64,000 nucleotides of DNA from an uncultured Sphingomonadaceae bacterium. Its GTDB lineage: Bacteria; Pseudomonadota; Alphaproteobacteria; Sphingomonadales; Sphingomonadaceae. Location of the stretch: NCBI GenBank assembly GCA_947488845.1, contig CANLBM010000003.1:124001-188000 (forward strand). Direction: 5' to 3'. Below are positions 18,194-26,797 of the stretch, one piece after another (position 1 is the stretch's first letter; each line of letters begins with the position of its first letter). The position numbers and the translations under genes were made by a program. A model generated the notes under the pieces. It was not told the DNA's origin. It saw nothing but the letters and a program-made list of their open reading frames with translations, and searched no databases.

Positions 18194-19168
18194 TCAGTAA
18201 TGGATGCGACTGCTTATCGGATTGTCAGTGTGCAAAGGAGCATTTCTGGGGGTGAGAAAATGGATTTTGCGTTTGGGAAAATCGATAGCGACCTGATCGA
18301 ATTTGCGCAGAACGTCCATGCCCATCAACAAGGTTGGCTGGTCGGCCAGCCCGAAGCGTTCAAAGGGCGGCGCATCGGCGAAAGCTACCAGCAGGCTGGA
18401 GAAACGGGCACGGCCGATGCGAAATTCGCGCAATTTCCCGAATTCCACCCCCAGAGTTTCTCCGGTGACAGCAATCAACAGATTGTCATCGCCCAATTCT
18501 TTGGCGCGCTTCCTCAATTGTTTCTGCAGCGCGCTGTTGCCAATGGAAATTTGGGCTCCGCTGTCAACGATGACATTGACCTTGATACCAGCGATCGTTG
18601 CATCGGTGAAAATCAGCTGGCCGGACCGTCGCTTGGCGGTTACCACGATTTCCCGCGATTTAGGCTTGCTGCGTGCTTTGTCAGTATCTTCGATTGTGAT
18701 CTGATTGGTAATAAAATCAAATAAAATGCGCTGGTCCTGCAAGCCGTCCAGACCCAATATGCCGTCTGCGCCGATGTGCCCTGCTGCCAGAACGGGCGAA
18801 ATGAGCCCCTCATAGCTTTTCTGTCCCAGAGTCAGCCGCGGCACATAGACCATATCGACCATGCTGGTGCCGGCGATGCTCATCAATCGGGCCGGTTCTT
18901 CGCCTTCCAGCGCCAATCGGTCAGCGATCCTGCGTGAAATGACGGTTCGTTCTGCGCCGGTATCAATGACAAAAGAAAAAGGGCCGTTGCCTTCTATGCT
19001 CACCGGCACGGTCATTCGTTTGGCACGATCCTGATCGATATCGACAATCTCGCCGGCGGGAGTCGGCAGGCTTCCGGGTGTCACCGGCTGGCCAAAGGGA
19101 ATAGGATAGGCCATCGTCAGTGCCGAGGCCAGAAAAGCGGGAGTAATATTCGTCAAAAAGGGGGACAT
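18194..19168 (-). CDS. Bilobal retropepsin-like aspartyl protease A
   Basis: A 324-residue protein with two retropepsin-type lobes in one chain. Lobe 1 has the catalytic motif FVIDTGAERT (Asp about 69) and the partner turn GILGLDGL (about 136-143). Lobe 2 has VIVDSGAQIS (Asp about 202) and LLMGMDVL. Both aspartates are in intact D-T/S-G triads, so one chain could form a complete pepsin-like active site. The linker contains REIVVTAKRR. The N-terminus (TPAFLASALTMAYP) may be a weak signal peptide. A paralogue follows the same plan at 19271-20224, and this gene lies 102 bases after it on the same strand. Substrate unknown. Confidence 0.85.
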   Translation of the reverse strand: MSPFLTNITPAFLASALTMAYPIPFGQPVTPGSLPTPAGEIVDIDQDRAKRMTVPVSIEGNGPFSFVIDTGAERTVISRRIADRLALEGEEPARLMSIAGTSMVDMVYVPRLTLGQKSYEGLISPVLAAGHIGADGILGLDGLQDQRILFDFITNQITIEDTDKARSKPKSREIVVTAKRRSGQLIFTDATIAGIKVNVIVDSGAQISIGNSALQKQLRKRAKELGDDNLLIAVTGETLGVEFGKLREFRIGRARFSSLLVAFADAPPFERFGLADQPTLLMGMDVLRKFDQVAIDFPKRKIHFLTPRNAPLHTDNPISSRIHY

Positions 19169-19270
19169 AAAATCTCCGATCCGTTTGCTCCGGTCAGCGA
19201 CAAATTAGGCTCCCGGTTCCGACTTGCCAAAGCTATACCACAAATAGGCCTGCTTTTTCGACCAATAACG

Positions 19271-20224
19271 TCACTGGAGCCCCTCGGGCAGCAGAAAGTA
19301 GATTCTCCGGTTGGCAAAATCGATCGCCAACCGGTCAAATTGGCGCAGGGCATCCATGCCGAGAAACAAGGCCGGTTTCTTGCCCAGTTTCAAAGCGTTG
19401 AACGGTGCAATATCGGCAAAAGCGATCGGGATGATACCAAAACGGGCGCGACCGATCACCAATTCCTCGGCGATCCCATAATCCGCTTCGACTGATCGAC
19501 CGGTGACGTCGACAAGGCTGGTTTGTTGCAAAGCGGAAGCCTTCAGCCTTAATCGCCTTTGCAACGACTTGTTGCCGATCGACAATTCCCCGCCAGTGTC
19601 GATGATCACGCTGGTCCTGACCCCGCCAATCGTCGCGTTGGTGAAGATCAGTTGCCCCGACCGCCGTCTTGCCGTCACCACAATCTCCCGGCGAGACCGG
19701 CTGCGCAGCTGTTCGCCCGTATCGCCGACCGAGATCTGTTTACCGACAAAGTCGAACAATATCCGCTGCCCTTGCAGGCTGTCGAGACCGAGAACGCCAT
19801 CCGCGCCGATATTGGCGGCACGAAAAGTGGGAGAAATCAGGCTGTCATAGCTGCGCTTGCCGAGGGTCAGGCTGGGGACGTAAACGGTCTGCACTGTAGT
19901 GGTGCCGGCCAGCGCGACAATCTTGACCTCGTCCTCGAGTTCAAGCGCCAGCGTACCGGCAATTTCCTTGGACAGGATGGTGCGCTGGGAAGCGGTATCA
20001 ATGACGAACTGATAGGGGCCGCTCTCGCCAATGCCGACCGCTACGGTCATCCGCTCGACCCGGTCCCGGGCGATCGCAATCTGTTCGGAGTCGGGCTGAA
20101 GAAACTGGTCGGGCAGCGTGTCGGCGATATGCGCTTCGGTTTCCGGTTCAATCGGAATGGCCACGGCCAGCTGGCTCGCGAACAGCGAGGCGCAGAGCGG
20201 AAGCAGCATGGCTGGACAGGTCAT
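19271..20224 (-). CDS. Bilobal retropepsin-like aspartyl protease B (altered lobe-1 triad)
   Basis: A 317-residue paralogue of the downstream gene, read from the ATG at 20224, giving a signal peptide (MLLPLCASLFASQLAVA). An upstream TTG start is possible. Lobe 1 reads FVIDTASQRT, that is Asp-Thr-Ala in place of Asp-Thr-Gly (Asp about 76), with partner turn GVLGLDSL. Lobe 2 keeps IIDTGGELS (Asp about 209) and LFLGMDAL. The linker has REIVVTARRR, nearly identical in both copies. Asp-Thr-Ala occurs in some aspartic proteases (for example pepsin-fold relatives), so activity is not excluded. It lies 59 bases after the helicase gene on the same strand. Confidence 0.82.
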   Translation of the reverse strand: MTCPAMLLPLCASLFASQLAVAIPIEPETEAHIADTLPDQFLQPDSEQIAIARDRVERMTVAVGIGESGPYQFVIDTASQRTILSKEIAGTLALELEDEVKIVALAGTTTVQTVYVPSLTLGKRSYDSLISPTFRAANIGADGVLGLDSLQGQRILFDFVGKQISVGDTGEQLRSRSRREIVVTARRRSGQLIFTNATIGGVRTSVIIDTGGELSIGNKSLQRRLRLKASALQQTSLVDVTGRSVEADYGIAEELVIGRARFGIIPIAFADIAPFNALKLGKKPALFLGMDALRQFDRLAIDFANRRIYFLLPEGLQ

Positions 20225-20283
20225 AGGCCCACTATACGCCAAAAAACCCGTCCTTCCTAATCCGGCACCACCGGCGCGGGCCT

Positions 20284-22794
20284 CTAGTCGATTTTCATCG
20301 CCTCGTTGATCAGCGATTCCGCCTCGATCAGCAGCGCGTCATCGGTGGCACCCTGCGCAACATGTTCGCGTCCGATCATAACCAGTACCGGCACCGCCAG
20401 CGGACTGACCCGCTCCAGCTCGACATGGATTATCGAATCCGCTGCCCGGTCGAGCAGGTCGACCAGCCGCCCGACATCGGTCATCCGCGCCCGCGCGTCC
20501 GCCCAGGCCGCCTGCATCAGCAAATGATCCGGCTCATATTTGCGCAACACGTCGAAAATCAGGTCGGTCGAGAAGGTCACCTGCCTGCCGGTCTTGCGCT
20601 TGCCGGGATGCTGGCGCTCGACCAGCCCGCTGATCACCGCCACTTCGCGAAAGGCGCGCTTGAGCAGATGCGATCCCTCGACCCAGTCGAAAAATTCCTC
20701 CTCCAGGATGTCGGCGCTGAACAGCGGGCGGGGATCGGTGACCGGCTCGACGCTGTAGCAGGCCAGTGCATAATCATTGGCAACAAAGCCGACCGGCTTG
20801 AGCCCGCGATCCTCCATCCGCCGGGTCAGTAACATCCCGAGCGACTGGTGCGCGTTCCAGCCTTCGAAACTGTAGGCGACCATATAATGCAGCTTCTTGT
20901 GCGGAAAAGTCTCGACCAGCAATTGCCCCGGTTCGGGCATGACCGAGCGATGGTCCTGCATTTCCAGCCATTCGCGCACATCGTCGGGGAAACGCGACCA
21001 GCCGGCCCGGTCGGTCAGGAACGCGCGCACCCGGTCGGACAAATGGGTGGTCAGCGGCAGCCGCGCGCCGCCATAGCTCGGGATCATCGCCGCTTTCTTG
21101 GCCGCGCGGACGATCACGTCGCTGGCATCCATCTTTATCAGCTCGAGACTGAGCCCGGCGAAGAAAAACGTGTCGCCGACCGACAGCATCGCGGCAAAGC
21201 CTTCCTCGACCTTGCCGAGATTGCGGCCATTTTTGAACCGGACATTCATCATCGCGCCGTCGACGATGATCCCGGCGTTGAGTCGGTGCTGGGCGGCAAA
21301 TTTCGGATGGGTCAGGCTCCAGATACCCTTCGCATCCCGCCGCAACCGCTTGAACCGGTCATAGGCCTTGAGCGCATAACCGCCGTCGCGGGTGAAATTG
21401 AGCACCCGCTCGAACTGTTCCTTCGACAGGGCGCTATAGGGCAGGGCGCTTTGCACCTCGTCGAGCAGATCATCCTCCTGGAACGGTCCGGCGCAGGCGC
21501 AGCTCATCACATGCTGGGCGAGCACATCCAGCCCGCCGGCTCGAAACGGCTCGCCATCGCGGCGGCCTTCATTGACCGCATCCAGCGCCGCCTGCGCCTC
21601 GAGATATTCAAAGCGGTTGCCGGGCACGAGCAGCGCCCGGGAAGACACATCCAGCCGGTGGTTGGCGCGGCCGATCCGCTGCAGCAGCCGCGAGGAACCC
21701 TTGGGCGCGCCCATCTGGATCACGCAGTCGATATCGCCCCAGTCGACCCCGAGATCGAGCGAGGCGGTGCAGACCAGCGCCCGCATCCTGCCTGACGCCA
21801 TGGCGTTTTCGACCTTGCGCCGCGCCTCGCGCGACAGGCTGCCGTGATGGACGCCGATGGCAAGCGTCTCGTCATTGATATCCCACAGCTTCTGGAAGGT
21901 AAATTCGGCAAGAAACCGCGTGTTGCAGAAGACCAGGGTCATCCGGTTCCTGCGTATCTGCTCCATCACCTGCGGGATCGCATAGGTCCCGGCGTGACCC
22001 GCCCACGGCACCCGCACCGGATCGCCTTCGGGCGTTTCGGGCAGCATGATCGACAGGTCCGCGGGAGCACCTTCCGCTCCGAGTACGTGTGTCACGCTGT
22101 CAATATCGCCATAAGGCGCCAGCCAGGCGCGGAAATCATCCGGCTCGGCCACCGTCGCCGAGAGCGCGACGCGCTGCATCTCCGGCGCAATCTTCTGCAG
22201 CCGCGCCAGCGACAGAGCCAGAAGGTCACCGCGCTTGCCCGTGGCAAAGGCGTGGACTTCGTCGATCACCACCCGCCTGAGACCGGCGAACAGGGTGAGG
22301 CTTTCCGGCTGGCTGAGCAACAGGTTGAGCGATTCCGGTGTGGTCAGCAAAATCTGCGGTGGCTTGACCCGCTGGCGCGCCTTGCGACTGGCCGGCGTAT
22401 CGCCGCTGCGGGTCTCGACCGTGATCGGCAGGCCCATTTCCTCGATCGGTGTCAGCATGTTGCGCTGGACATCGACCGCGAGCGCCTTGAGCGGCGAGAT
22501 ATAGAGCGTGTGGAGATCATGCCGTTCGCCCTGAGCTTGTCGAAGGGCCGTTTGCGTCGGACCAGGTGCTTCGACAGGCTCAGCACGAACGGGTTTCTCG
22601 GCCGCCTGTTCCACAAGTTCTACCAGCGTCGGCAAAAAGCCCGCCAGCGTCTTGCCCGCGCCGGTCGGCGCCGTCAGCAAGGCATGGCGTCCTGCCTGCG
22701 CTGCCGCGAGCATCGCCAGCTGATGTTCCCGCACCGCCCAGCCCCGCGAGGCAAACCAGTCGGCCAGGATCGGCGGAATTTTGTCGTCGGCCAT
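20284..22794 (-). CDS. Ligase-associated DEXH helicase (Lhr-Core type) with in-frame palindromic repeat
   Basis: A superfamily 2 DNA helicase of 836 residues, read from MADDKIPPILADWFASRGW. Walker A is APTGAGKT (42-49), followed by LYISPLKALAVDV (motif Ia), TTPESLNLLL, IDEVHAFA (motif II, DEVH), ALSATVAEPD (motif III), VLVCTASLDLGVDWGDID-like motif V and QRIGRANH (motif VI). The C-terminus has the winged-helix and Lhr-specific domains. Residues about 68-91 do not belong to the family and are encoded by a 71-base repeat (22522-22592). This is the partner helicase of PdeM in many bacteria, but pdeM is 5 kb away here. The two retropepsin genes follow on the same strand. Confidence 0.92.
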   Translation of the reverse strand: MADDKIPPILADWFASRGWAVREHQLAMLAAAQAGRHALLTAPTGAGKTLAGFLPTLVELVEQAAEKPVRAEPVEAPGPTQTALRQAQGERHDLHTLYISPLKALAVDVQRNMLTPIEEMGLPITVETRSGDTPASRKARQRVKPPQILLTTPESLNLLLSQPESLTLFAGLRRVVIDEVHAFATGKRGDLLALSLARLQKIAPEMQRVALSATVAEPDDFRAWLAPYGDIDSVTHVLGAEGAPADLSIMLPETPEGDPVRVPWAGHAGTYAIPQVMEQIRRNRMTLVFCNTRFLAEFTFQKLWDINDETLAIGVHHGSLSREARRKVENAMASGRMRALVCTASLDLGVDWGDIDCVIQMGAPKGSSRLLQRIGRANHRLDVSSRALLVPGNRFEYLEAQAALDAVNEGRRDGEPFRAGGLDVLAQHVMSCACAGPFQEDDLLDEVQSALPYSALSKEQFERVLNFTRDGGYALKAYDRFKRLRRDAKGIWSLTHPKFAAQHRLNAGIIVDGAMMNVRFKNGRNLGKVEEGFAAMLSVGDTFFFAGLSLELIKMDASDVIVRAAKKAAMIPSYGGARLPLTTHLSDRVRAFLTDRAGWSRFPDDVREWLEMQDHRSVMPEPGQLLVETFPHKKLHYMVAYSFEGWNAHQSLGMLLTRRMEDRGLKPVGFVANDYALACYSVEPVTDPRPLFSADILEEEFFDWVEGSHLLKRAFREVAVISGLVERQHPGKRKTGRQVTFSTDLIFDVLRKYEPDHLLMQAAWADARARMTDVGRLVDLLDRAADSIIHVELERVSPLAVPVLVMIGREHVAQGATDDALLIEAESLINEAMKID
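22522..22592. repeat. Palindromic repeat family A, copy 1, inside the helicase gene
   Basis: A 71-base element with inverted arms 22522-22545 and 22569-22592 (21 of 24 positions match between the arms). It is read in frame in the helicase as about 24 residues with PVRAEPVEA and LRQAQGER. Copies 2 and 3, also 71 bases, are at 46764-46834 and 47907-47977; the core TGAGC(T/C)TGTCGAA is shared. Confidence 0.88.
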
Positions 22795-22975
22795 TACGCT
22801 GATCTTGCTCCGTTTTTCCTGCACCGACACGCCTACACGCTTTCTGCGCAATATAGTGTTGATATTGCGACTAACAATCGCGCCTGATCCTTGCCCGCTC
22901 TGAATTATTCCCGTATCTGCAGACCAGAGAAATATAACATGGTCGCGGCAGCAGACCCAATAAGAGCAACATAAA

Positions 22976-24067
22976 ATGGACCATCCAGAGGCATCGAAGA
23001 AACGGGTTGAATGGGGCTTTCTGATCACGCTTCTGGTGATCGTCTCGCTGGGATTTGCGGTGCTGGTCGAACCGTTTTTTGGTGCCATCGTCTGGGGTGT
23101 CGTCGTCGCCGTCCTGTTTCGTCCGGTCTACGAGCAACTGCTGGACTATCTGCCGGGCCGGACCAATCTTGCCGCCGTGATCACATTGGTGCTGATCTTG
23201 CTGCTGGTCGTGGTGCCGACGATCCTGCTGGGCATGGCTCTGGCGCAGGAAGCGGCGAGTCTTTACGTGCGGGTTCAGGATGGGGAGATCGATTTCGGAG
23301 CGGTGTTCGAGGCGTTCGAACGTTCGCTTCCCCATTGGATGCAGGTCCAGCTGGCCGCCTATGGCTACAATGATTTTGCCTCCATCAGGGCGGAGATCGA
23401 ACAGTCGATTTCCGCGATTCTCGAATTTCTGGTTACCTGGTCACTGAGCGTCGGTCAGGGTGCCTTCCAGTTTTTGCTCAGTCTTGGCGTCATGATGTAT
23501 CTGACTTTCTTTCTTCTCCGTGATGGTCGTGAGCTGGCCGAAAGGATCGAGCAGATCATTCCGTTGAGCGAGGAAAATCGCCAGATTCTAAAGGAAAAAT
23601 TCCTGGTCGTGATCCGCGCGACGATAAAGGGCAGTCTGATCATCGCAATCATCCAGGGCAGTCTTGGCGGTCTCGTCTTCTGGGCGCTCGATATCCGCGG
23701 TGCTTTGCTATGGGCGGTGCTGATGGGGATATTCTCTCTGATTCCGGCGATCGGCACAGGTTTCGTCTGGCTTCCTGTTGCGCTGTTCTTGTTCATCACC
23801 GGTGATATCTGGCAGGGTGTCGTGCTGATCCTCTGCGGCATATTCGTGATCAGCATGGTCGACAATCTTGTTCGCCCGACTCTGGTCGGCAGGGACACGC
23901 GGATGCCCGACTATGTCGTTCTGATCTCTACGCTCGGCGGGCTGCAGCTGTTCGGGATCAATGGCATCGTGATCGGTCCGCTGGTCGCGGCTCTGTTCAT
24001 CGCGCTCTGGAGCATTTTCTCCGATATGCAAAAGGGGCAGGCAGAACCGCAGAAGGCCGTCGAATAG
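22976..24067 (+). CDS. AI-2E family transporter (PerM/YhhT type)
   Basis: A 363-residue inner-membrane protein with about eight hydrophobic segments in the usual arrangement: three near the N-terminus, a long soluble stretch (about 95-150), and five in the C-terminal half. Family signatures seen include FLLRDGRELAERI, IKGSLIIAIIQGSLGGLVFW, FSLIPAIGTGFVWLP, VDNLVRPTLVGRDTRMPDYVVLISTLGGLQLFGINGIVIGP. The family includes autoinducer-2 exporters but also sodium/proton antiporters, so the substrate is unknown. It is divergent from the helicase gene (181-base gap). Confidence 0.92.
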   Translation: MDHPEASKKRVEWGFLITLLVIVSLGFAVLVEPFFGAIVWGVVVAVLFRPVYEQLLDYLPGRTNLAAVITLVLILLLVVVPTILLGMALAQEAASLYVRVQDGEIDFGAVFEAFERSLPHWMQVQLAAYGYNDFASIRAEIEQSISAILEFLVTWSLSVGQGAFQFLLSLGVMMYLTFFLLRDGRELAERIEQIIPLSEENRQILKEKFLVVIRATIKGSLIIAIIQGSLGGLVFWALDIRGALLWAVLMGIFSLIPAIGTGFVWLPVALFLFITGDIWQGVVLILCGIFVISMVDNLVRPTLVGRDTRMPDYVVLISTLGGLQLFGINGIVIGPLVAALFIALWSIFSDMQKGQAEPQKAVE

Positions 24068-24071
24068 CCGC

Positions 24072-24482
24072 TCAGCCGGTGCGCAGATGATAGGTTAACG
24101 CCATGGCGAGGCAATGTTTGACCGCATCGACGGGCAGGGCGTCCGCAAGATCGAACAACACCGCGCGGCTGCCTTCAAATTTCAGAACATTGTTGTACAG
24201 CGCTCTGTAGCGATCGACGAGATCGGTGCTGCAATGGACATAAAATGCATATTGTGTCCGGGAATTCTTGTGGGCGTTGATGCGGATAGTGGTGCCGGAT
24301 TTGCTGGCCGACGGCAGAAAGGCCGGCTCTCCCCATTTCAGTGTTTCCTGCAATGGCCCCACGGCCGGATTTTCTGCCGCCGTTTCGAGAATGAGCGCGC
24401 GGAGATTGCGCAACGCGCCGGCCATCTCCTCCGGCAGCCGACCGAATATTTCCGCCGTCTCTGCCGGAAGCGACTGGTCCAC
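24072..24482 (-). CDS. DUF1801-family protein
   Basis: A 136-residue cytoplasmic protein matching the DUF1801/YdhG fold: LRALILETAAENPAVGPLQETLKWGEPAFL at the front, then TTIRINAHKNSRTQYAFYVHCSTDLVDRYR and a C-terminal helix. The family is an iron-chaperone-like (frataxin-like) fold with no settled function. It starts 5 bases after the end of the amidohydrolase gene on the same strand and is convergent with the AI-2E permease gene (4-base gap). Confidence 0.85.
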   Translation of the reverse strand: MDQSLPAETAEIFGRLPEEMAGALRNLRALILETAAENPAVGPLQETLKWGEPAFLPSASKSGTTIRINAHKNSRTQYAFYVHCSTDLVDRYRALYNNVLKFEGSRAVLFDLADALPVDAVKHCLAMALTYHLRTG

Positions 24483-24487
24483 GCTCC

Positions 24488-26194
24488 CTATGCCCCCCGG
24501 ATCAACCGTCCCGGTCGCGCGCCGGTGGATTGGTCGAACCGCCGGATAATCTCGCCCGACACGATCGTCGCATCATAGCCGGTTGCGCGCTGGTGTAATC
24601 TTTGCCCGCCCGCCGGCAGATCCTTCACGATTTCGGGAAGGTGCAATTGCAGATTGTCGAGATCGATCACATTGATATCGGCCTTGGCACCGGGCCGCAG
24701 CAGACCGCGCTGGTCCAGACCGACCGCTTTTGCGGCCTTGTGCGACAGCATATGCACCGCCTCGGCCAGTTCAAAGCTTTCCGCTCCCGGATTGCGGACA
24801 TATTGGGTCAGCAAATAGGTCGAGTAGCTGGCGTCGCAAATCGCGCCATAATGGGCACCGCCGTCACCAAGGCCGGGAATGCAATGGGGGTGGCTGAGCA
24901 TTTCGTGCGCGCTGGCCAGCGTGCCATTCTCGTAATTGCCAAGCGCCGCCAGAAACAGCCCCTTGCCGTCGGTATCGAGCAGCCGGTCATAGGCAATCTC
25001 CTGCGGCGTGCAGCCCTTGGCTGCCGCCTGTCCGGCCATGCTCATTTCTTTCGGCGGCGCGTAATCCGGCGGATTGTCGAGCGGGAACAGCCAGTTCCAG
25101 TCGCGGGCCAGCGCGTTGAACGGATGGCCGGGTTCGAATTCCTCGCTCAGCAAGGCTTCGCGCAACCCGGGATCGCGCATCGCCGCGACCTGCTGGTCTA
25201 TTGGCAGATCGGCGATTTTGGCCCAGCTCGGGCAGAGAATGAACGGATGGACGGTCAGTTCCAGCCCGGCGATCAGACCGATCGGTCGCGGCATGATCTG
25301 GGCCGTCGCCTTGCCACCATTGGCATGGGTAGCCTCTATCATGTCCAGCACCTTGCGCCAGCGCGGCGGTCCGTCATTGCCGGAGGCGAGGGTGAAAGTG
25401 GCGGGCCGGCCGGATGATTCGATTACCCGTTCGATCACCTTATATTCCTTGTCCCAGCCGACAAAGGCGTCGAGCACGACCTGAAAAGTGCCGGTGCCCG
25501 CGTCGGCCATGCCGCCGCAGATCGCTTCCAGTTCAGCCACATCGGCTTCGAATGTCGGGATGCTGCCGCCATCTGCGGTCTTGTGGATCGACAGCCGTGA
25601 CGTGGCAAAGCCGATCGCGCCGGCTTGCATCGCTTCACACGCCAATTTGCGCATCAGCGCCAGATCATCTTCATTGGCCGGTTCCCGCGAAGCGCCGCGC
25701 GCACCCATTGCGTATACCCGCAAGGGGGAGTGCGGCAGATAGGCCGCAATATCGATATCACGCCTGCCCTTGTCGACGACGTCGAGATATTCCGGGAACG
25801 TTTCCCAGTTCCACGGCAAGCCGTCGGACATCACCACGCCGGGAATATCCTCGACCCCTTCCATCACGTTGATCAGCATGTCGTGGTCTTCCTTGCGGCA
25901 AGGGGCGAAACCGACGCCGCAATTGCCCATGATCGCCGTGGTCACGCCATGTGAAGACGAAGGGCTGAGCTCCTCGGCCCAGATGCACTGGCCGTCATAA
26001 TGGGTGTGGACGTCGACAAAGCCGGGGGTGACGATCTTGCCCGTCGCGTCGATTTCTTCACGGCCCTTGCCGGTGATCTGCCCGATCGCCGCTATATTGC
26101 CGTCGCTGACTGCAATATCGCCGGTGACAAGATCACCACCGCTGCCATCGGCAATGGTTCCGCCGCGTATTACCAGGTCAAAATCCGCAGCCAT
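24488..26194 (-). CDS. Amidohydrolase, N-acyl-D-amino-acid deacylase family
   Basis: A 568-residue metal-dependent hydrolase of the amidohydrolase superfamily. It opens with [16 protein letters not shown], has the metal motif [24 protein letters not shown] (the conserved Cys of D-aminoacylases), a long insertion domain, and ends with [12 protein letters not shown], the metal-binding aspartate region. The start ATG at 26194 is preferred: AAGGA sits 6 bases upstream, whereas an ATG two codons earlier would touch the ribosome-binding site. Substrates in the family include N-acyl-D-amino acids, dihydropyrimidines and others, so specificity is open. Confidence 0.88.
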   Translation of the reverse strand: MAADFDLVIRGGTIADGSGGDLVTGDIAVSDGNIAAIGQITGKGREEIDATGKIVTPGFVDVHTHYDGQCIWAEELSPSSSHGVTTAIMGNCGVGFAPCRKEDHDMLINVMEGVEDIPGVVMSDGLPWNWETFPEYLDVVDKGRRDIDIAAYLPHSPLRVYAMGARGASREPANEDDLALMRKLACEAMQAGAIGFATSRLSIHKTADGGSIPTFEADVAELEAICGGMADAGTGTFQVVLDAFVGWDKEYKVIERVIESSGRPATFTLASGNDGPPRWRKVLDMIEATHANGGKATAQIMPRPIGLIAGLELTVHPFILCPSWAKIADLPIDQQVAAMRDPGLREALLSEEFEPGHPFNALARDWNWLFPLDNPPDYAPPKEMSMAGQAAAKGCTPQEIAYDRLLDTDGKGLFLAALGNYENGTLASAHEMLSHPHCIPGLGDGGAHYGAICDASYSTYLLTQYVRNPGAESFELAEAVHMLSHKAAKAVGLDQRGLLRPGAKADINVIDLDNLQLHLPEIVKDLPAGGQRLHQRATGYDATIVSGEIIRRFDQSTGARPGRLIRGA

Positions 26195-26389
26195 GATCAT
26201 TCCTTATAATTTCTGCATGAAATACAGTCTGCATATCTAATCACAGACAGCAGTGACGCGCCAACATGTAAATTGATAGTCGAATGGTGACGGCCTCGGA
26301 ACTTGCTTGGCCAAAATATGGGGCAATTTCCCATTAATCGGGATCAGGGTCGGGCGGCTCTTTTCCGGATATTATATAACATACTGATA

Positions 26390-26402
26390 TATCAAGAAAT
26401 AT
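26390..26402 (+). promoter_or_regulatory. Possible IHF site upstream of the sigma-54 promoter
   Basis: TATCAAGAAATAT, one mismatch from the IHF consensus WATCAANNNNTTR, in an AT-rich stretch (about 26370-26405) directly upstream of the -24 element. IHF bending is common at sigma-54 promoters. Weak evidence alone. Confidence 0.25.
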
Positions 26403-26408
26403 AAGAAC

Positions 26409-26423
26409 TGGCACGCTGCGTGC
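26409..26423 (+). promoter_or_regulatory. Sigma-54 (RpoN) -24/-12 promoter
   Basis: TGGCACGCTGCGTGC with the invariant GG at 26410-26411 and GC at 26422-26423, separated by exactly 10 bases. TGGCACG matches the -24 consensus fully; the -12 half reads GTGCAA against TTGCWW. Transcription would start near 26435, giving a leader of about 55 bases to the ATG at 26490. rpoN itself is at 40865-42379. Confidence 0.65.
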
Positions 26424-26489
26424 AAAGCTGTTGCTATCTTCGCTAACAGAAATTGCGAAGGCCAGTTTTAAACATGAAGGAATTTAAAA

Positions 26490-26612
26490 ATGTCGAATAT
26501 CAATATCCAGAACCAGATCGCCGCCGCTTTCGCCGCTATTTTCTCTGCCGCCGTTTTGGTCGCTGCAAGTGTCGGTCCCGCGGTACAAAATAGCGCGTCG
26601 TTGATCGCATAA
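26490..26612 (+). CDS. Small single-pass membrane protein, 40 residues (microprotein 1)
   Basis: A 40-residue reading frame that starts ATG after GAAGGAATTTAAAA. The sequence has an N-terminal polar segment (MSNINIQNQ), one hydrophobic helix of about 22 residues (IAAAFAAIFSAAVLVAASVG) and a short tail (PAVQNSASLIA). It is paralogous to the next frame: both share Q-x-IAA-x-FAA-x-F, a V in mid-helix and VGP at the helix end. The conserved positions argue for translation. Function unknown; a sigma-54-like promoter precedes it. Confidence 0.75.
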   Translation: MSNINIQNQIAAAFAAIFSAAVLVAASVGPAVQNSASLIA

Positions 26613-26638
26613 TATCAACCACAAGGAAGGAAAATATC

Positions 26639-26755
26639 ATGCCCCGCTTCACGTTACGTCAGGAAATCGCCGCCGGCTTTGCCGCCATGTTCTGCTCGGC
26701 AATATTTGTAATCTCCGCGGTCGGTCCGGGAACCAACGGCGCGACCTTCATCTGA
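26639..26755 (+). CDS. Small single-pass membrane protein, 38 residues (microprotein 2)
   Basis: Second of the tandem pair: 38 residues beginning MPRFTLRQE after a strong AAGGAAGGA ribosome-binding site, with a hydrophobic helix (IAAGFAAMFCSAIFVISAVG) and the tail PGTNGATFI. Aligned without gaps to microprotein 1 it keeps IAA-FAA-F and VGP while third positions and many residues have changed, which looks like duplication followed by purifying selection. It lies 26 bases after the first stop and is convergent with the phosphomannomutase gene (42-base gap). Confidence 0.75.
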   Translation: MPRFTLRQEIAAGFAAMFCSAIFVISAVGPGTNGATFI

Positions 26756-26797
26756 TGAAAATCGACCGGAGCGTATTTTCCAACCAGCCGCTGGGGA

